NCBI GenBank assembly: GCA_016745215.1
Contig: CP050890.1
Coordinates: 7,581,001-7,645,000, forward strand
DNA from: Thiohalocapsa sp. PB-PSB1
GTDB lineage: Bacteria > Pseudomonadota > Gammaproteobacteria > Chromatiales > Chromatiaceae
DNA: 64,000 bases
Direction of reading: 5' to 3'
The position numbers were made by a program, and so were the translations under genes. The stretch's first letter is position 1. Each line of letters begins with the position of its first letter. Of this stretch, positions 1 through 8,269 are shown piece after piece. The notes beneath the pieces were generated by a model that had not been told where the DNA came from, searched no databases, and was given only the letters and a program-made list of their open reading frames with translations.

Positions 1-52
1 GGCAGGCGACACCCAAGCCAAAAACCTGTTTAGCTTGTTTCTACACCATCAC
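1..52 (-). repeat. Family B repeat, truncated end
   Basis: This is the reverse complement of the left end of the family B element seen complete at 39782, 42012, 44083 and 52096 (gatggtgcagaaacaagc and on). Only about 50 bases are visible; the rest would lie before the window. It abuts the 190-bp repeat array. Confidence 0.8.
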
Positions 53-55
53 CAG

Positions 56-1375
56 CCTTCTCCCTGGGAAGGCGCGTTGCTCGCGTCCGATTCGCGGGCA
101 TTGTGCCTGACGGGTCGCCCGCAAGCGGGCTCCTACGTCGGCTGGCTGCTGCGAGTCGTCAAGGTTCGCTTGCGGGCGAGGCGCCTTGGAAACTCTGCGT
201 ACTCTGCGGCTCTGCGGTGAATACTTACATTCTTTGAAGGCAGCACCCTTCTCCCGGGAAAGGCGCGTTGCTCGCGTCCGATTCGCTGGCATTGTGCCTG
301 ACGGGTCGCCCGCAAGCGGGCTCCTACGTCGGCCGGCTGCTGCGAGTCGTCAAGGTTCGCTTGCGGGCGAGGCGCCTTGGAAACTCTGCGTACTCTGCGG
401 CTCTGCGGTGAATCCTCGCTTTCTTTGTGAGGCTGCTGCCTTCTCCCTGGGAAGGCGCGTTGCTCGCGTCCGATTCGCTGGCATTGTGCCTGCCGGGTCG
501 CCCGCAAGCGGGCTCCTACGTCGGCCGGCTGCTGCGAGTCGTCAAGGTTCGCTTGCGGGCGAGGCGCTTTGGAAACTCTGCGTACTCTGCGGCTCTGCGG
601 CTCTGCGGTGAATACTCATATTCTTCGAAGGCAGCACCCTTCTCCCGGGAAAGGCGCGTTGCCCGCGTCCGATTCGCTGGCATTGTGCCTGCCGGGTCGC
701 CCGCAAGCGGGCTCCTACGTCGGCCGGCTGCTGCGAGTCGTCAAGGTTCGCTTGCGGGCGAGGCGCTTTGGAAACTCTGCGTACTCTGCGGCTCTGCGGT
801 GAATCCTTGCTTTCTTTGTGAGGCTGCTGCCTTCTCCCTGGGAAGGCGCGTTGCTCGCGTCCGATTCGCTGGCATTGTGCCTGACGGGTCGCCCGCAAGC
901 GGGCTCCTACGTCGGCCGGCTGTTGCGAGTCGTCAAGGTTCGCTTGCGGGCGAGGCGCTTTGGAAACTCTGCGTACTCTGCGGCTCTGCGGCTCTGCGGT
1001 GAATACTCATATTCTTCGAAGGCAGCACCCTTCTCCCGGGAAAGGCGCGTTGCTCGCGTCCGATTCGCTGGCATTGTGCCTGACGGGTCGCCCGCAAGCG
1101 GGCTCCTACGTCGGCCGGCTGCTGCGAGTCGTCAAGGTTCGCTTGCGGGCGAGGCGCCTTGGAAACTCTGCGTACTCTGCGGCTCTGCGGTGAATCCTTG
1201 CTTTCTTTGTGAGGCTGCTGCCTTCTCCCTGGGAAGGCGCGTTGCTCGCGTCCGATTCGCTGGCATTGTGCCTGACGGGTCGCCCGCAAGCGGGCTCCTA
1301 CGTCGGCTGGCTGCTGCGAGTCGTCAAGGTTCGCTTGCGGGCGAGGTGCCTTGGAACTTCTGCGTACTCTGCGGC
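56..1375 (+). repeat. Tandem array of seven ~190-bp units in a 391-bp higher-order period
   Basis: Units start near 59, 249, 441, 640, 832, 1031 and 1223. Two linker types alternate: one reads ttcttcgaaggcagcaccc before the conserved core, the other tttgtgaggctgctgcc. Units of the same type recur every 391 bp, so the array grew as dimers. Each core holds inverted cgcccgcaagcggg-type segments and ends with gcgtactctgcggctctgcgg. Units are nearly identical, indicating recent amplification. The ORFs that run through it repeat the array and have no coding character. The array continues for about 50 bases after the MITE at 1376-1621. A diverged single unit lies at 26758-26945. Confidence 0.92.
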
Positions 1376-1621
1376 TGGGCTGTCGAAATCTGCCGTCTTA
1401 CTAAAACAAGTGCTTCCCGGTTTGTGGATGCTTAGTCGGTGTCGGTGTCAAGGTCGGAATTGGGGATTGGTATCGAGCTGGCTGCTTTGATCGATGAGCG
1501 GATTCGATACCGATTCCGATAGCGACCCCGATACCGATTAGGCTTCCCCAGTGCGTTCGATGATGCAATCCAAGACCCGGAATCGGTTTGGCATCAAAAC
1601 TCAGGACATTTCGACAGCCTA
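1376..1621 (+). mobile_element. MITE family A, copy 1 (in the repeat array)
   Basis: This non-autonomous element is about 246 bp with terminal inverted repeats TGGGCTGTCGAAAT and (reverse complement) TAGGCTGTCGAAAT. It is flanked by a perfect 9-bp direct repeat CTCTGCGGC at 1367-1375 and 1622-1630, a target-site duplication. Inside are short-period runs of cggtgtcggtgtc and ccgattccgat type but no ORF. Other copies: 8394, 26401 (complete), 29679 and 52681 (partial). Confidence 0.9.
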
Positions 1622-1756
1622 CTCTGCGGCTCTGCGGTGAAGACTCATATTCTTCGAAGGCAGCACCCGTGCACCTGTTCGCGGTCAGGGCGACAGAGCA
1701 GGAGTCCAGAAAATGCAATCCAATCGTCATCTGTGCATCGCAAAAGGGCAACGCTG

Positions 1757-1773
1757 CTGTCATAACCTGGCGC
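1757..1773 (+). promoter_or_regulatory. Possible Pho-box half site upstream of btaA
   Basis: The heptamer CTGTCAT matches one half of the enterobacterial PhoB box exactly, about 95 bases before the proposed btaA start. The second half is poor: CTGGCGC after a 3-base spacer. Betaine-lipid genes are induced by phosphate starvation in several bacteria, so a PhoB site is expected here, but this single half site could be chance. Confidence 0.25.
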
Positions 1774-1856
1774 TACCATTCCGATCCTATCCCGCTGGCC
1801 GCGCGCGATGCAGGCGCCGGATCAGCATCGCCTCATTCTCGCCCGGGGGAAACGCC

Positions 1857-3059
1857 GTGCCCGATCCAACCCGCATCACGCTTGCCGATCGTTTCGACCA
1901 GGCGATTTTCGATGCCATCTATTCCCGTGCGCTGGTCTATAACACCTGTTGGGAAGATCCGTCGGTGGATCGGCAGGTGCTGGACATCGGGCCGAACGAT
2001 CGCATGCTGGTGATCACCAGCGCTGGCTGTAATGTGCTCGATTACGCGCTGCTCGGCCCCCGGCATATCCATGCGGTGGATGCCAATCCGCGCCAGAATG
2101 CGCTGTTGGAGCTAAAATTGGCCGGCATCCGGCAGCTCGACTATGCGGATTTCTTCGCCGCCTTCGGCCGCGGCTATCATCCAGGCTTCAGCACTCTGTA
2201 CCGGGAGCGTTTACGCGCGACATTGAGCCCATTTGCGCGCGCCTTCTGGGACCGGCGCGTCGGCTGGTTCGGCAACCCTCGGGGCAGCTTTTATTTTCAT
2301 GGCCTGTCCGGGATCGTCGCGCGCGGCTTTCGAAGTTATCTCCGGTTTCGGCCACAACTGTCCGCCGGCATCGCCGAATTGTTCGAGACCCGTTCGCTGG
2401 ATCATCAGCGACAGGTTTACGACCACCGGGTGCAGCCGCTGATCTGGAGCCCAGCCATCAACTGGACCCTGTCGCGCCAGTTGACCATGAGCCTGCTCGG
2501 TGTGCCCCATCCGCAGCGCAAGGAGGTGCAATATCAGCACGAACGCGGGGTCGCCGGCTTCGTGCGCGATGCCATCGATACCCTGTTCCGCCAAATACCA
2601 GTCTGGACCAATTATTTCTGGGCTGTCTATCTGCATGGCCATTACACCGAGAGCTGTTGTCCGGAGTATTTGAAGCCGGATAATTTCGCCGCGTTGAAGG
2701 GCGGACTGGCGGATCGCATTCACCTGCATACCCAGACGGTTTCCGGATTCCTGTCCGCACATCGGGAGCCGATTTCCAAGTTCGTTCTGCTCGACCATAT
2801 GGACTGGATGAGTTCCTATCATCCGCGCGCATTGATCGAGGAATGGCTGTTGATCCTGGAACGCGCGCGCGCCGATGCGCGCATCATTTTCCGCAGCGCG
2901 CACGCCGCGCCACGCTGGCTGGAGTCCTTGGAACTGGGCGGGGATCAGGGTCGGCTGGTGGAGCGCCTGACCTTTTATCCGGAACTGGCCGCGGCACTGC
3001 AACCGCTGGATCGGGTGCATACCTACGCCGGCTTTCACATCGCCGACCTGCGTACCTGA
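1857..3059 (+). CDS. btaA: BtaA, SAM:diacylglycerol 3-amino-3-carboxypropyltransferase
   Basis: BtaA moves the 3-amino-3-carboxypropyl group of S-adenosylmethionine onto diacylglycerol, the first step to the betaine lipid DGTS. The protein is of the DUF3419 family: it opens with an A-L-V-Y-N-T-C-W-E-D-P segment and has the SAM-site stretch I-T-S-A-G-C-N-V-L-D-Y followed by H-A-V-D-A-N-P. I chose the GTG at 1857, giving 400 residues, because a ggggga sequence precedes it at the right distance and homology begins just after; the frame stays open upstream to 1713 but that part has no family character. btaB follows after 12 bases, so the two are co-transcribed. Identification is confident. Confidence 0.93.
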   Translation: MPDPTRITLADRFDQAIFDAIYSRALVYNTCWEDPSVDRQVLDIGPNDRMLVITSAGCNVLDYALLGPRHIHAVDANPRQNALLELKLAGIRQLDYADFFAAFGRGYHPGFSTLYRERLRATLSPFARAFWDRRVGWFGNPRGSFYFHGLSGIVARGFRSYLRFRPQLSAGIAELFETRSLDHQRQVYDHRVQPLIWSPAINWTLSRQLTMSLLGVPHPQRKEVQYQHERGVAGFVRDAIDTLFRQIPVWTNYFWAVYLHGHYTESCCPEYLKPDNFAALKGGLADRIHLHTQTVSGFLSAHREPISKFVLLDHMDWMSSYHPRALIEEWLLILERARADARIIFRSAHAAPRWLESLELGGDQGRLVERLTFYPELAAALQPLDRVHTYAGFHIADLRT

Positions 3060-3071
3060 GGAGCGCAGCGC

Positions 3072-3809
3072 ATGCCCGCAAGCGATGCATCGATCCTATT
3101 GCGCCTGTTGCGCGGTCAGCCTCGGCGGGGCAGCCATGCGCAGCGCTTGCAAGCCTTCTATGCTCCGCAAGCCGCGGCCTACGACAGCTTTCGCGAACGC
3201 CTGCTGCATGGTCGGCGGGAGTTGATCGCCATGCTCGACCCGGTGGCCGGCGAGCGCATCGTGGAACTCGGTGCCGGTACCGGGCGCAATCTGCTGTTTT
3301 TCGGCGATCGGCTGGCCGCCCTCGAGCAGGCGACCCTGGTGGATTTGTGCCCGGCTTTGCTGGAGCGCGCCCGCGAGCGCACCGCAAAGATGCCCAATGT
3401 GGATGTGATCGAGGATGACGCCAGCCGCTGGCGACCGTCCCAGCCGGTGGATTGCGTCTACCTCTCCTATGCGTTGACGATGATTCCGGACTGGCGTGCG
3501 GCGATCGATAACGCGATCGCGATGTTGCGCCCGGGCGGACGCCTCGGGGTGGTGGATTTTTATGTCTCGGCAGCCCGGCCGGAGGCGGGTTTGGTGCGCC
3601 ATGGGCCGCTGACCCGCTGGTTTTGGCCGCGCTGGTTCGGCCATGACGGCGTGCACCCCAACCCGGAACATCTCGCATTGCTGCGCGCGCGCCTGCCGGA
3701 TCATCGGCTGATCGAGACACGGGCGCCGGTGCCCTATCTGCCGGGACTGCGCATGCCCTGTTACCGCTTTGTAGGCCGCGTTGGCGGCGTTCGTTCAACT
3801 CCGGCTTGA
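3072..3809 (+). CDS. btaB: BtaB, SAM-dependent N-methyltransferase of betaine lipid synthesis
   Basis: BtaB methylates the homoserine amino group of the BtaA product three times to give diacylglyceryl-trimethylhomoserine. The 245-residue protein is a class I Rossmann methyltransferase: motif I is V-E-L-G-A-G-T-G-R-N near residue 60, followed by an acidic motif in V-D-L-C-P, and later Y-A-L-T-M-I-P and L-R-P-G-G-R-L-G. A GAGGAG ribosome site overlaps the btaA stop. Adjacency to btaA makes the assignment strong; as an isolated sequence it would only be called a class I methyltransferase. Confidence 0.9.
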   Translation: MPASDASILLRLLRGQPRRGSHAQRLQAFYAPQAAAYDSFRERLLHGRRELIAMLDPVAGERIVELGAGTGRNLLFFGDRLAALEQATLVDLCPALLERARERTAKMPNVDVIEDDASRWRPSQPVDCVYLSYALTMIPDWRAAIDNAIAMLRPGGRLGVVDFYVSAARPEAGLVRHGPLTRWFWPRWFGHDGVHPNPEHLALLRARLPDHRLIETRAPVPYLPGLRMPCYRFVGRVGGVRSTPA

Positions 3810-3896
3810 AGCCCTGTCGCGCTGCGGTCAGCGCATGGGATCAACGACAAGGGTAAGGCTGTCTGCCATGCCAACACCAACGACGGAGAACCACAG

Positions 3897-4706
3897 ATGC
3901 CCAAGGTCCGCTCCATTTTTTTGTCCGACATCCATCTTGGTACCCGCGCCTGTCAAGCCAAGCGGCTGCTGGAATTCCTGCGCGATTACGATTCCGAGCA
4001 TCTGTTTTTGGTTGGCGACATCGTCGATTTCTGGGCCATGAAACGCGGCATTTATTGGTCGACCCCGCACAATACCGTGGTGCAGAAGATCCTCAAGCGC
4101 GCTCGTCATGGTACGCGGGTTTTCTTTATTCCCGGTAACCATGACGAGGCGCTGCGCGAACACGTGGGGGTCGCCTTCGGTCATATTCAGGTGGAGTGCG
4201 AATACATTCATACCGGCGCCGACGGTCGTCGCTGGCTGCTCTTCCACGGCGACGAATTCGATCAGGTGACCCGCTATCATCGCTGGCTTGCGGTGCTTGG
4301 CGATCGCGCCTATGCCCTGGTGGTTCGGCTGAACCTATGGTTGTCCTGGTTGCGGCGCCGGCTCGGCATCGCCGGCTATTGGTCGCTGTCCGGCTATGCC
4401 AAGCGCAAGGTCAAGGAGGCCGTCAGCTTTATTTACGAGTTCGAAAAAAGCGTCGTGCAGGCGGTGAAACAACGCGATGTGGACGGCGTGATCTGCGGCC
4501 ATATCCATGCCGCGGCCATCAAGGACTTGGAGGGCATCACCTACATCAATTGCGGCGACTGGGTGGATAGCTGCACCGCCATCGTCGAGCATCGGGACGG
4601 GCGCATGGAGCTGATCGAATGGGGTCTTGCACCGCGGCAAACGGCGACCGAGGAGCCCAAAACGGACACCGAATTGGTCGATGAGACCACCCGCGAGGCC
4701 GCTTGA
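3897..4706 (+). CDS. plcP: PlcP-like metallophosphoesterase (phospholipase C for lipid remodelling)
   Basis: This 269-residue calcineurin-like phosphoesterase shows D-I-H-L-G near residue 11, G-D-I-V-D near 41, G-N-H-D-E near 80, H-G-D-E near 116 and G-H-I-H near 200, a complete metal-ligand set. Automatic annotation would say UDP-2,3-diacylglucosamine diphosphatase (LpxH-like). The sequence closely resembles Sinorhizobium PlcP, a phospholipase C that turns phospholipids into diacylglycerol under phosphate starvation, for example in the T-G-A-D-G-R-R and C-G-D-W-V-x-S-C-T segments. Diacylglycerol is the substrate of BtaA just upstream, so context favours PlcP. An acggagaacc ribosome site precedes the ATG. 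There are 87 bases between btaB and this gene. Confidence 0.8.
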   Translation: MPKVRSIFLSDIHLGTRACQAKRLLEFLRDYDSEHLFLVGDIVDFWAMKRGIYWSTPHNTVVQKILKRARHGTRVFFIPGNHDEALREHVGVAFGHIQVECEYIHTGADGRRWLLFHGDEFDQVTRYHRWLAVLGDRAYALVVRLNLWLSWLRRRLGIAGYWSLSGYAKRKVKEAVSFIYEFEKSVVQAVKQRDVDGVICGHIHAAAIKDLEGITYINCGDWVDSCTAIVEHRDGRMELIEWGLAPRQTATEEPKTDTELVDETTREAA

Positions 4707-4717
4707 TCCATGGTGGA

Positions 4718-5117
4718 GTTGGCAAAAGCTCGCACAGTCAGCGCGCTGGGCGGCTTGTGCGCGAGCCGCGAAGCCCTGATGAGCGCGTGACAGCAGGTGG
4801 TTCTTGAAGCCGTGCACGGGGCCGAAATCCACATTCGCACGCGGGAAATGGGCATACCCGAAATCGGCATCCTCGACCCAGCCGGCATCACGCAGGTCAT
4901 CCGGGCTGATCAACAGCGGATTGCCTGTAAAAGCCGATGGGCACTGATATAGACTCTCGCGATAACCGGTGGGGCCGAGGGGCAGCATTTGCCAAAGCCC
5001 CTGGCCTGCGGCGGCAAGAAAGTCGACAAAACGATAGGCCGCCGGTCCGGGATCGCCGATACCAAAACGGCCCGGCAAAGAGGTGGGATGCAGCAGAACG
5101 CCGCTGGTGCCATGCAA
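4718..5117 (-). pseudogene. malQ: malQ fragment (4-alpha-glucanotransferase N-terminus)
   Basis: About 133 codons match the start of MalQ: G-V-L-L-H-P-T-S-L-P-G, then W-Q-M-L-P-L-G-P-T-G-Y and N-P-L-L-I-S. MalQ is normally about 500 residues; the match stops at F-C-Q and the frame then runs uselessly through plcP on the other strand. The fragment is convergent with plcP and ends 12 bases from its stop, so a rearrangement joined plcP to a broken malQ. Several consensus positions have changed (for example G-D-P-G for the usual G-D-L-G), as expected for a relic. Confidence 0.8.
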
Positions 5118-5208
5118 AGGCTTCAGCTTCCGGATCGGTGCGCGTCGGCTGGTTCAGGAAAATGGCCCAGAAAAATGGTCCAGCAAAAAGCGCGGGAAAT
5201 CGCCGCCG

Positions 5209-5529
5209 TCAAGGCGGCTGCTCGGGAGTTGGCGGCAACCCCATGTCGAGCGTCTCGACGCGCAGGCCCACCAGCACAAGGCAAGCGTTTCGCCGGCCCG
5301 TGCCTTCCTCGCTGAACTCGAAGCGATACTGGCGTCGCAGCCGCAGCCCATCATTGGTCCAGCGCAAGCCCAGCCGGCGCAACGCAACCGCCTGATCCAG
5401 GAACTGCACATCGTGACGCTCGCAGGCGCGTTTTGCCATGGCCACGGCCATTTCGCGCGCGCGCAACATGTCCAGCCAGAGCCAGCCGACCAGCAACAGC
5501 ACGAGGATGACAAACAGGTTTTCCATCAT
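5209..5529 (-). CDS. DUF3301 family single-pass membrane protein
   Basis: This small protein of about 106 residues starts with a hydrophobic helix (L-F-V-I-L-V-L-L-L-V-G-W-L-W-L) and continues with a polar domain containing R-A-C-E-R-H-D-V-Q-F-L-D-Q-A-V-A and R-R-Q-Y-R-F-E-F-S. The pattern is that of DUF3301, of unknown function and common in gammaproteobacteria. I start it at the tandem ATG-ATG at 5529/5526; the frame is open further upstream but that part is low-complexity. It follows the lipoprotein gene in the same direction, about 100 bases downstream, and they are probably co-transcribed. Confidence 0.7.
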   Translation of the reverse strand: MMENLFVILVLLLVGWLWLDMLRAREMAVAMAKRACERHDVQFLDQAVALRRLGLRWTNDGLRLRRQYRFEFSEEGTGRRNACLVLVGLRVETLDMGLPPTPEQPP

Positions 5530-5627
5530 TGGGTCGGGTTGGTGTGGGTCTTGGTGGGGGTCCGATGGGCAGGTGTCTGCCCGGCGCGGGCCGAGTTGGC
5601 CGCTGGCAAATGGATCGCAATCGCGGA

Positions 5628-6041
5628 TCAGTCGCCGAACTCGGGTAAGCCAGTATACAGCCACCATGCCACGCGTTCCTCATCCCAACGCCACTCTTGC
5701 CGATCCATCAGGCTTTTCAGCCGCTGCTCGTCTTCGAGCACATATTCGATCCGCACCCGCTGCACGGCTGTCTCCTGGGGTGTGATCACCGCGGGCTGGA
5801 TGACTTCATAACCGGTGACGCGTACATTTTCCAGCGCCTTCATGTCCAGGTCTGCGCGCTGATCCGGATGCAAAAAACCAGCCGCGGCATCGAAATAGCC
5901 CCAGCGGATGGACTCGCGGTAGCCCTTGGTCGCAACGTACAGGGCGGTCGCCATCTTATCCTCCTTGACACGGCCGCAACCCGTGCCGAGGCCGATGGAC
6001 AGCATGAGAACCAGCACAGTAAACGCACGAAATGAAGTCAT
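5628..6041 (-). CDS. Small predicted lipoprotein, unknown function
   Basis: The 137-residue product begins with a signal sequence ending in L-G-T-G-C, a lipobox with Cys at about 22, so it is probably a membrane-anchored lipoprotein. The mature part is alpha/beta with A-T-K-G-Y-R-E-S-I-R-W-G and a W-x-W-D-E-E-R-V-A-W-W-L-Y end, reminiscent of small NTF2-like envelope lipoproteins. An aggaa ribosome site precedes the ATG. It is divergent from the TraB-family gene. No specific function can be assigned. Confidence 0.7.
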   Translation of the reverse strand: MTSFRAFTVLVLMLSIGLGTGCGRVKEDKMATALYVATKGYRESIRWGYFDAAAGFLHPDQRADLDMKALENVRVTGYEVIQPAVITPQETAVQRVRIEYVLEDEQRLKSLMDRQEWRWDEERVAWWLYTGLPEFGD

Positions 6042-6200
6042 TGGAATTCCTGCTGCATTCTGGAAGAGACATTGGCCGAGGTCATTTCAAACATGCTTTG
6101 CGATCATAAGCCATTGTCGCGAGCGTCTGCCAGCACCCATGGGCGGCATCGCTGCGGTATCATGCGCTTCCGATGATTGATATCGATTCCTGCGCGGTCC

Positions 6201-7406
6201 ATGACGCAAATTCCTGAAGAACCTCTGTTGACGATCAGTACCAAGGATGCCGTGCTGCATCTGCTCGGCACCGCCCATGTCTCGCGCAACAGCGCCGAGA
6301 AAGTACGCGAGTTGTTGCAATCCGAAAGCCTTGGTTTCGACGCGGTCGCTGTGGAATTGTGCCGCAGCCGCTTCAATGCCATCGTTCGACCGGAGACATT
6401 GAAACAACTCGATTTGTTCGCCGTGATTCGCGAAAAGCGCGTCTACATGGTGGCGGCGAACCTGGCGTTGTCTGCCTATCAGCAACGCCTTGCGGACCAG
6501 TTCGGCATCGAGCCCGGCGCCGAGCAGCGTATGGCAATCCGCCTGGCCGAGGAGCGCGGTCTTGCGTTGTTGTTGATCGACCGCGAACTGGGCACCACGC
6601 TGCGGCGCGCCGCGCAGAACCTGGGCTTGTGGAAGCGACTCAATCTGTTCTCCGGTCTGCTGGCTGGTCTGCTGTCGCGCGAACAGGTCACCGAGGAGGA
6701 TGTCGAGAATCTGAAACAGGGCGACATGCTGGAAACGGCTTTTACCGAATTTGCCCAGGATCGTCGCGATCTTTTCGTGCCGCTGATCGAGGAGCGCGAT
6801 CGCTACATGGCCGCGCGACTGATCAGCGAAATGCGCGAGCATGGCTATCGCAACCTATTGGTCGTGGTGGGCGCCGGTCATCTAAAAGGGTTGGCCAGTA
6901 AACTCGAGCAATCCACTCCGCACCCGGAGCAGGTGCTGGCTGAACTCGACCATGTGCCGCCGCCGGCACGCGGCTGGCGCATCGTGCCCTGGGCCATCGT
7001 CGCGGTGATTCTGGGCATGTTCGCCTACGGATTCACCCAAAGTCCGGAGTTGGGCTGGGATTTGGTATTGCATTGGGTGTTGATCAACGGCAGCCTGTCG
7101 GCGCTGGGTACCGCCATAGCCGGCGCACATCCGCTGACTGTGCTCGGAGCATTTTGTGCCGCCCCGCTGACCTCGCTGAACCCGACCATCGGTGCCGGCA
7201 TGGTCGCCGGCGCAATCGAGCTGACCCTGCGTCGGCCCAGCGTCGGTGACTTTTCCACATTACGCGATGACGTAATCAATGTGCGTGGCTGGTGGCGGAA
7301 CCGCGTCTCCCGCGTGTTGTTGGTGTTTATTTTCAGCACCCTGGGCTCTGCTGCCGGCACCTATGTGGCGGGTTTCAGCATCGTCGGGCGGTTGCTTGGG
7401 GAATGA
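6201..7406 (+). CDS. TraB/PrgY family membrane protein
   Basis: This 401-residue protein has the TraB domain (residues about 10-230): L-L-G-T-A-H-V-S near the start, V-A-V-E-L-C-x-x-R and a V-V-G-A-G-H-L-K-G motif near 220, with the conserved His, Glu and Gly residues of the family. The C-terminal third carries three or four hydrophobic helices (near 250, 285, 310 and 385), with P-L-T-S-L-N-P-T-I-G-A-G between them. TraB proteins are named from enterococcal pheromone shutdown, but their chemistry in Proteobacteria is not settled. I choose ATG 6201; a TTG at 6177 is in frame. Confidence 0.85.
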   Translation: MTQIPEEPLLTISTKDAVLHLLGTAHVSRNSAEKVRELLQSESLGFDAVAVELCRSRFNAIVRPETLKQLDLFAVIREKRVYMVAANLALSAYQQRLADQFGIEPGAEQRMAIRLAEERGLALLLIDRELGTTLRRAAQNLGLWKRLNLFSGLLAGLLSREQVTEEDVENLKQGDMLETAFTEFAQDRRDLFVPLIEERDRYMAARLISEMREHGYRNLLVVVGAGHLKGLASKLEQSTPHPEQVLAELDHVPPPARGWRIVPWAIVAVILGMFAYGFTQSPELGWDLVLHWVLINGSLSALGTAIAGAHPLTVLGAFCAAPLTSLNPTIGAGMVAGAIELTLRRPSVGDFSTLRDDVINVRGWWRNRVSRVLLVFIFSTLGSAAGTYVAGFSIVGRLLGE

Positions 7407-7492
7407 TGCTGGCTAACGTCCATCGATTCGGCAGAGAGCGGAGCATCCTGCCCATGTTCTGTGCCGAGACGCGGTGGGATGGCGTGGCTTCA

Positions 7493-7625
7493 GGCGATTG
7501 CCGAAGAGAAACAGACCAACTGGCGCCGAATTCTGGTTTGCCTTCGCGCAGCGGCAACCGCAACGTCGATGTCGGACGAGAAGGCAAGCCAGTTGGTTTG
7601 TTTCCCGACAGCAATCGCCCTGGTT
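7493..7625. repeat. Palindromic repeat pair (family E)
   Basis: The 260-bp gap after the TraB gene holds two inverted copies of a short sequence: gcgattgccgaagagaaacag... at 7495 and the complementary tggtttgtttcccgacagcaatcgcc at 7597-7621. Single copies recur at 16813, 17281 and 27412, always with gacgagaa and ggtctgtttctcgaca cores. This is a BIME-like extragenic palindrome family. Confidence 0.7.
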
Positions 7626-7666
7626 CGCAGCGCTCAGCTCGACCGCCGCGCAGCATCCAAACCGGG

Positions 7667-8218
7667 ATGGATATACGCTGTTATGTCGGGGCAATCCTGC
7701 TGCTGCCGGTACTTGCGCTGGCCGGAAACCTGTATATCGAGCAGGGCGCCTGGTTTGCATCGCTGCCCGATCCGGTGGGTACTGAATGCACGTTGAACAG
7801 CGGCGGGTATGACCGCGTCAGCGAGGTACAGCATCCGATGCTGACGGTAACGCTGCGCCAAGACGCCAACAATGCAACACGCATCGAGCTGGATGCCAAC
7901 GCCGTTACCGGTTTTTCCGCTGCCGATCTGCCTCGGCTGCGAGCCCTGTTGCGCGTGGAGGGGCCGAAGCCGCTCGGGGTTGCGGCGGTTCCTTCTGCCC
8001 TGACGCAAACGGCTTACGATCGCCGCCTGACATTGCGACCGCATTTTGCAGGCGCCCGGGAACAGCGACAAATGCTCGGACTCATCGACGCGATGCGAGC
8101 CGGGGATCGATTGGTGGTGGAAATCAATGGGCGAGAGCTGGAGCCGGCGTTTTCTCTGCGTGGGTTCGATGCGCTCTGGCAGCAGGCGATGCGACGTTGC
8201 GGGCCAGGAGCGGAGTAA
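7667..8218 (+). CDS. Secreted protein of unknown function
   Basis: The 183-residue product starts with a clear signal peptide (V-G-A-I-L-L-L-P-V-L-A-L-A-G) and has no further membrane segment. The mature part has two Cys (T-E-C-T-L and R-R-C-G-P) that could form a disulfide, and a repeated beta pattern (M-L-T-V-T-L-R-Q, R-L-T-L-R-P). The in-frame extension upstream to 7292 runs through the TraB gene end and the family E repeat and is not coding. I do not recognise the family. Confidence 0.6.
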   Translation: MDIRCYVGAILLLPVLALAGNLYIEQGAWFASLPDPVGTECTLNSGGYDRVSEVQHPMLTVTLRQDANNATRIELDANAVTGFSAADLPRLRALLRVEGPKPLGVAAVPSALTQTAYDRRLTLRPHFAGAREQRQMLGLIDAMRAGDRLVVEINGRELEPAFSLRGFDALWQQAMRRCGPGAE

Positions 8219-8269
8219 AGCACGGCTGCACCGAGGGCGCTAGTGATTTCCGATTTCATTCATACCGCG

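Noticed and set aside
35..1435. Several overlapping ORFs of 60-200 codons on both strands in the repeat array
   Set aside because: They repeat with the array period, exist in all frames and have no RBS or family match; the array explains them.
1713..1856. 48-residue N-terminal extension of BtaA
   Set aside because: It is low complexity and lacks family match; a GTG with ribosome site follows at 1857.
2211..3038. 275-codon minus-strand ORF opposite btaA
   Set aside because: Antisense shadow of btaA; no family resemblance.
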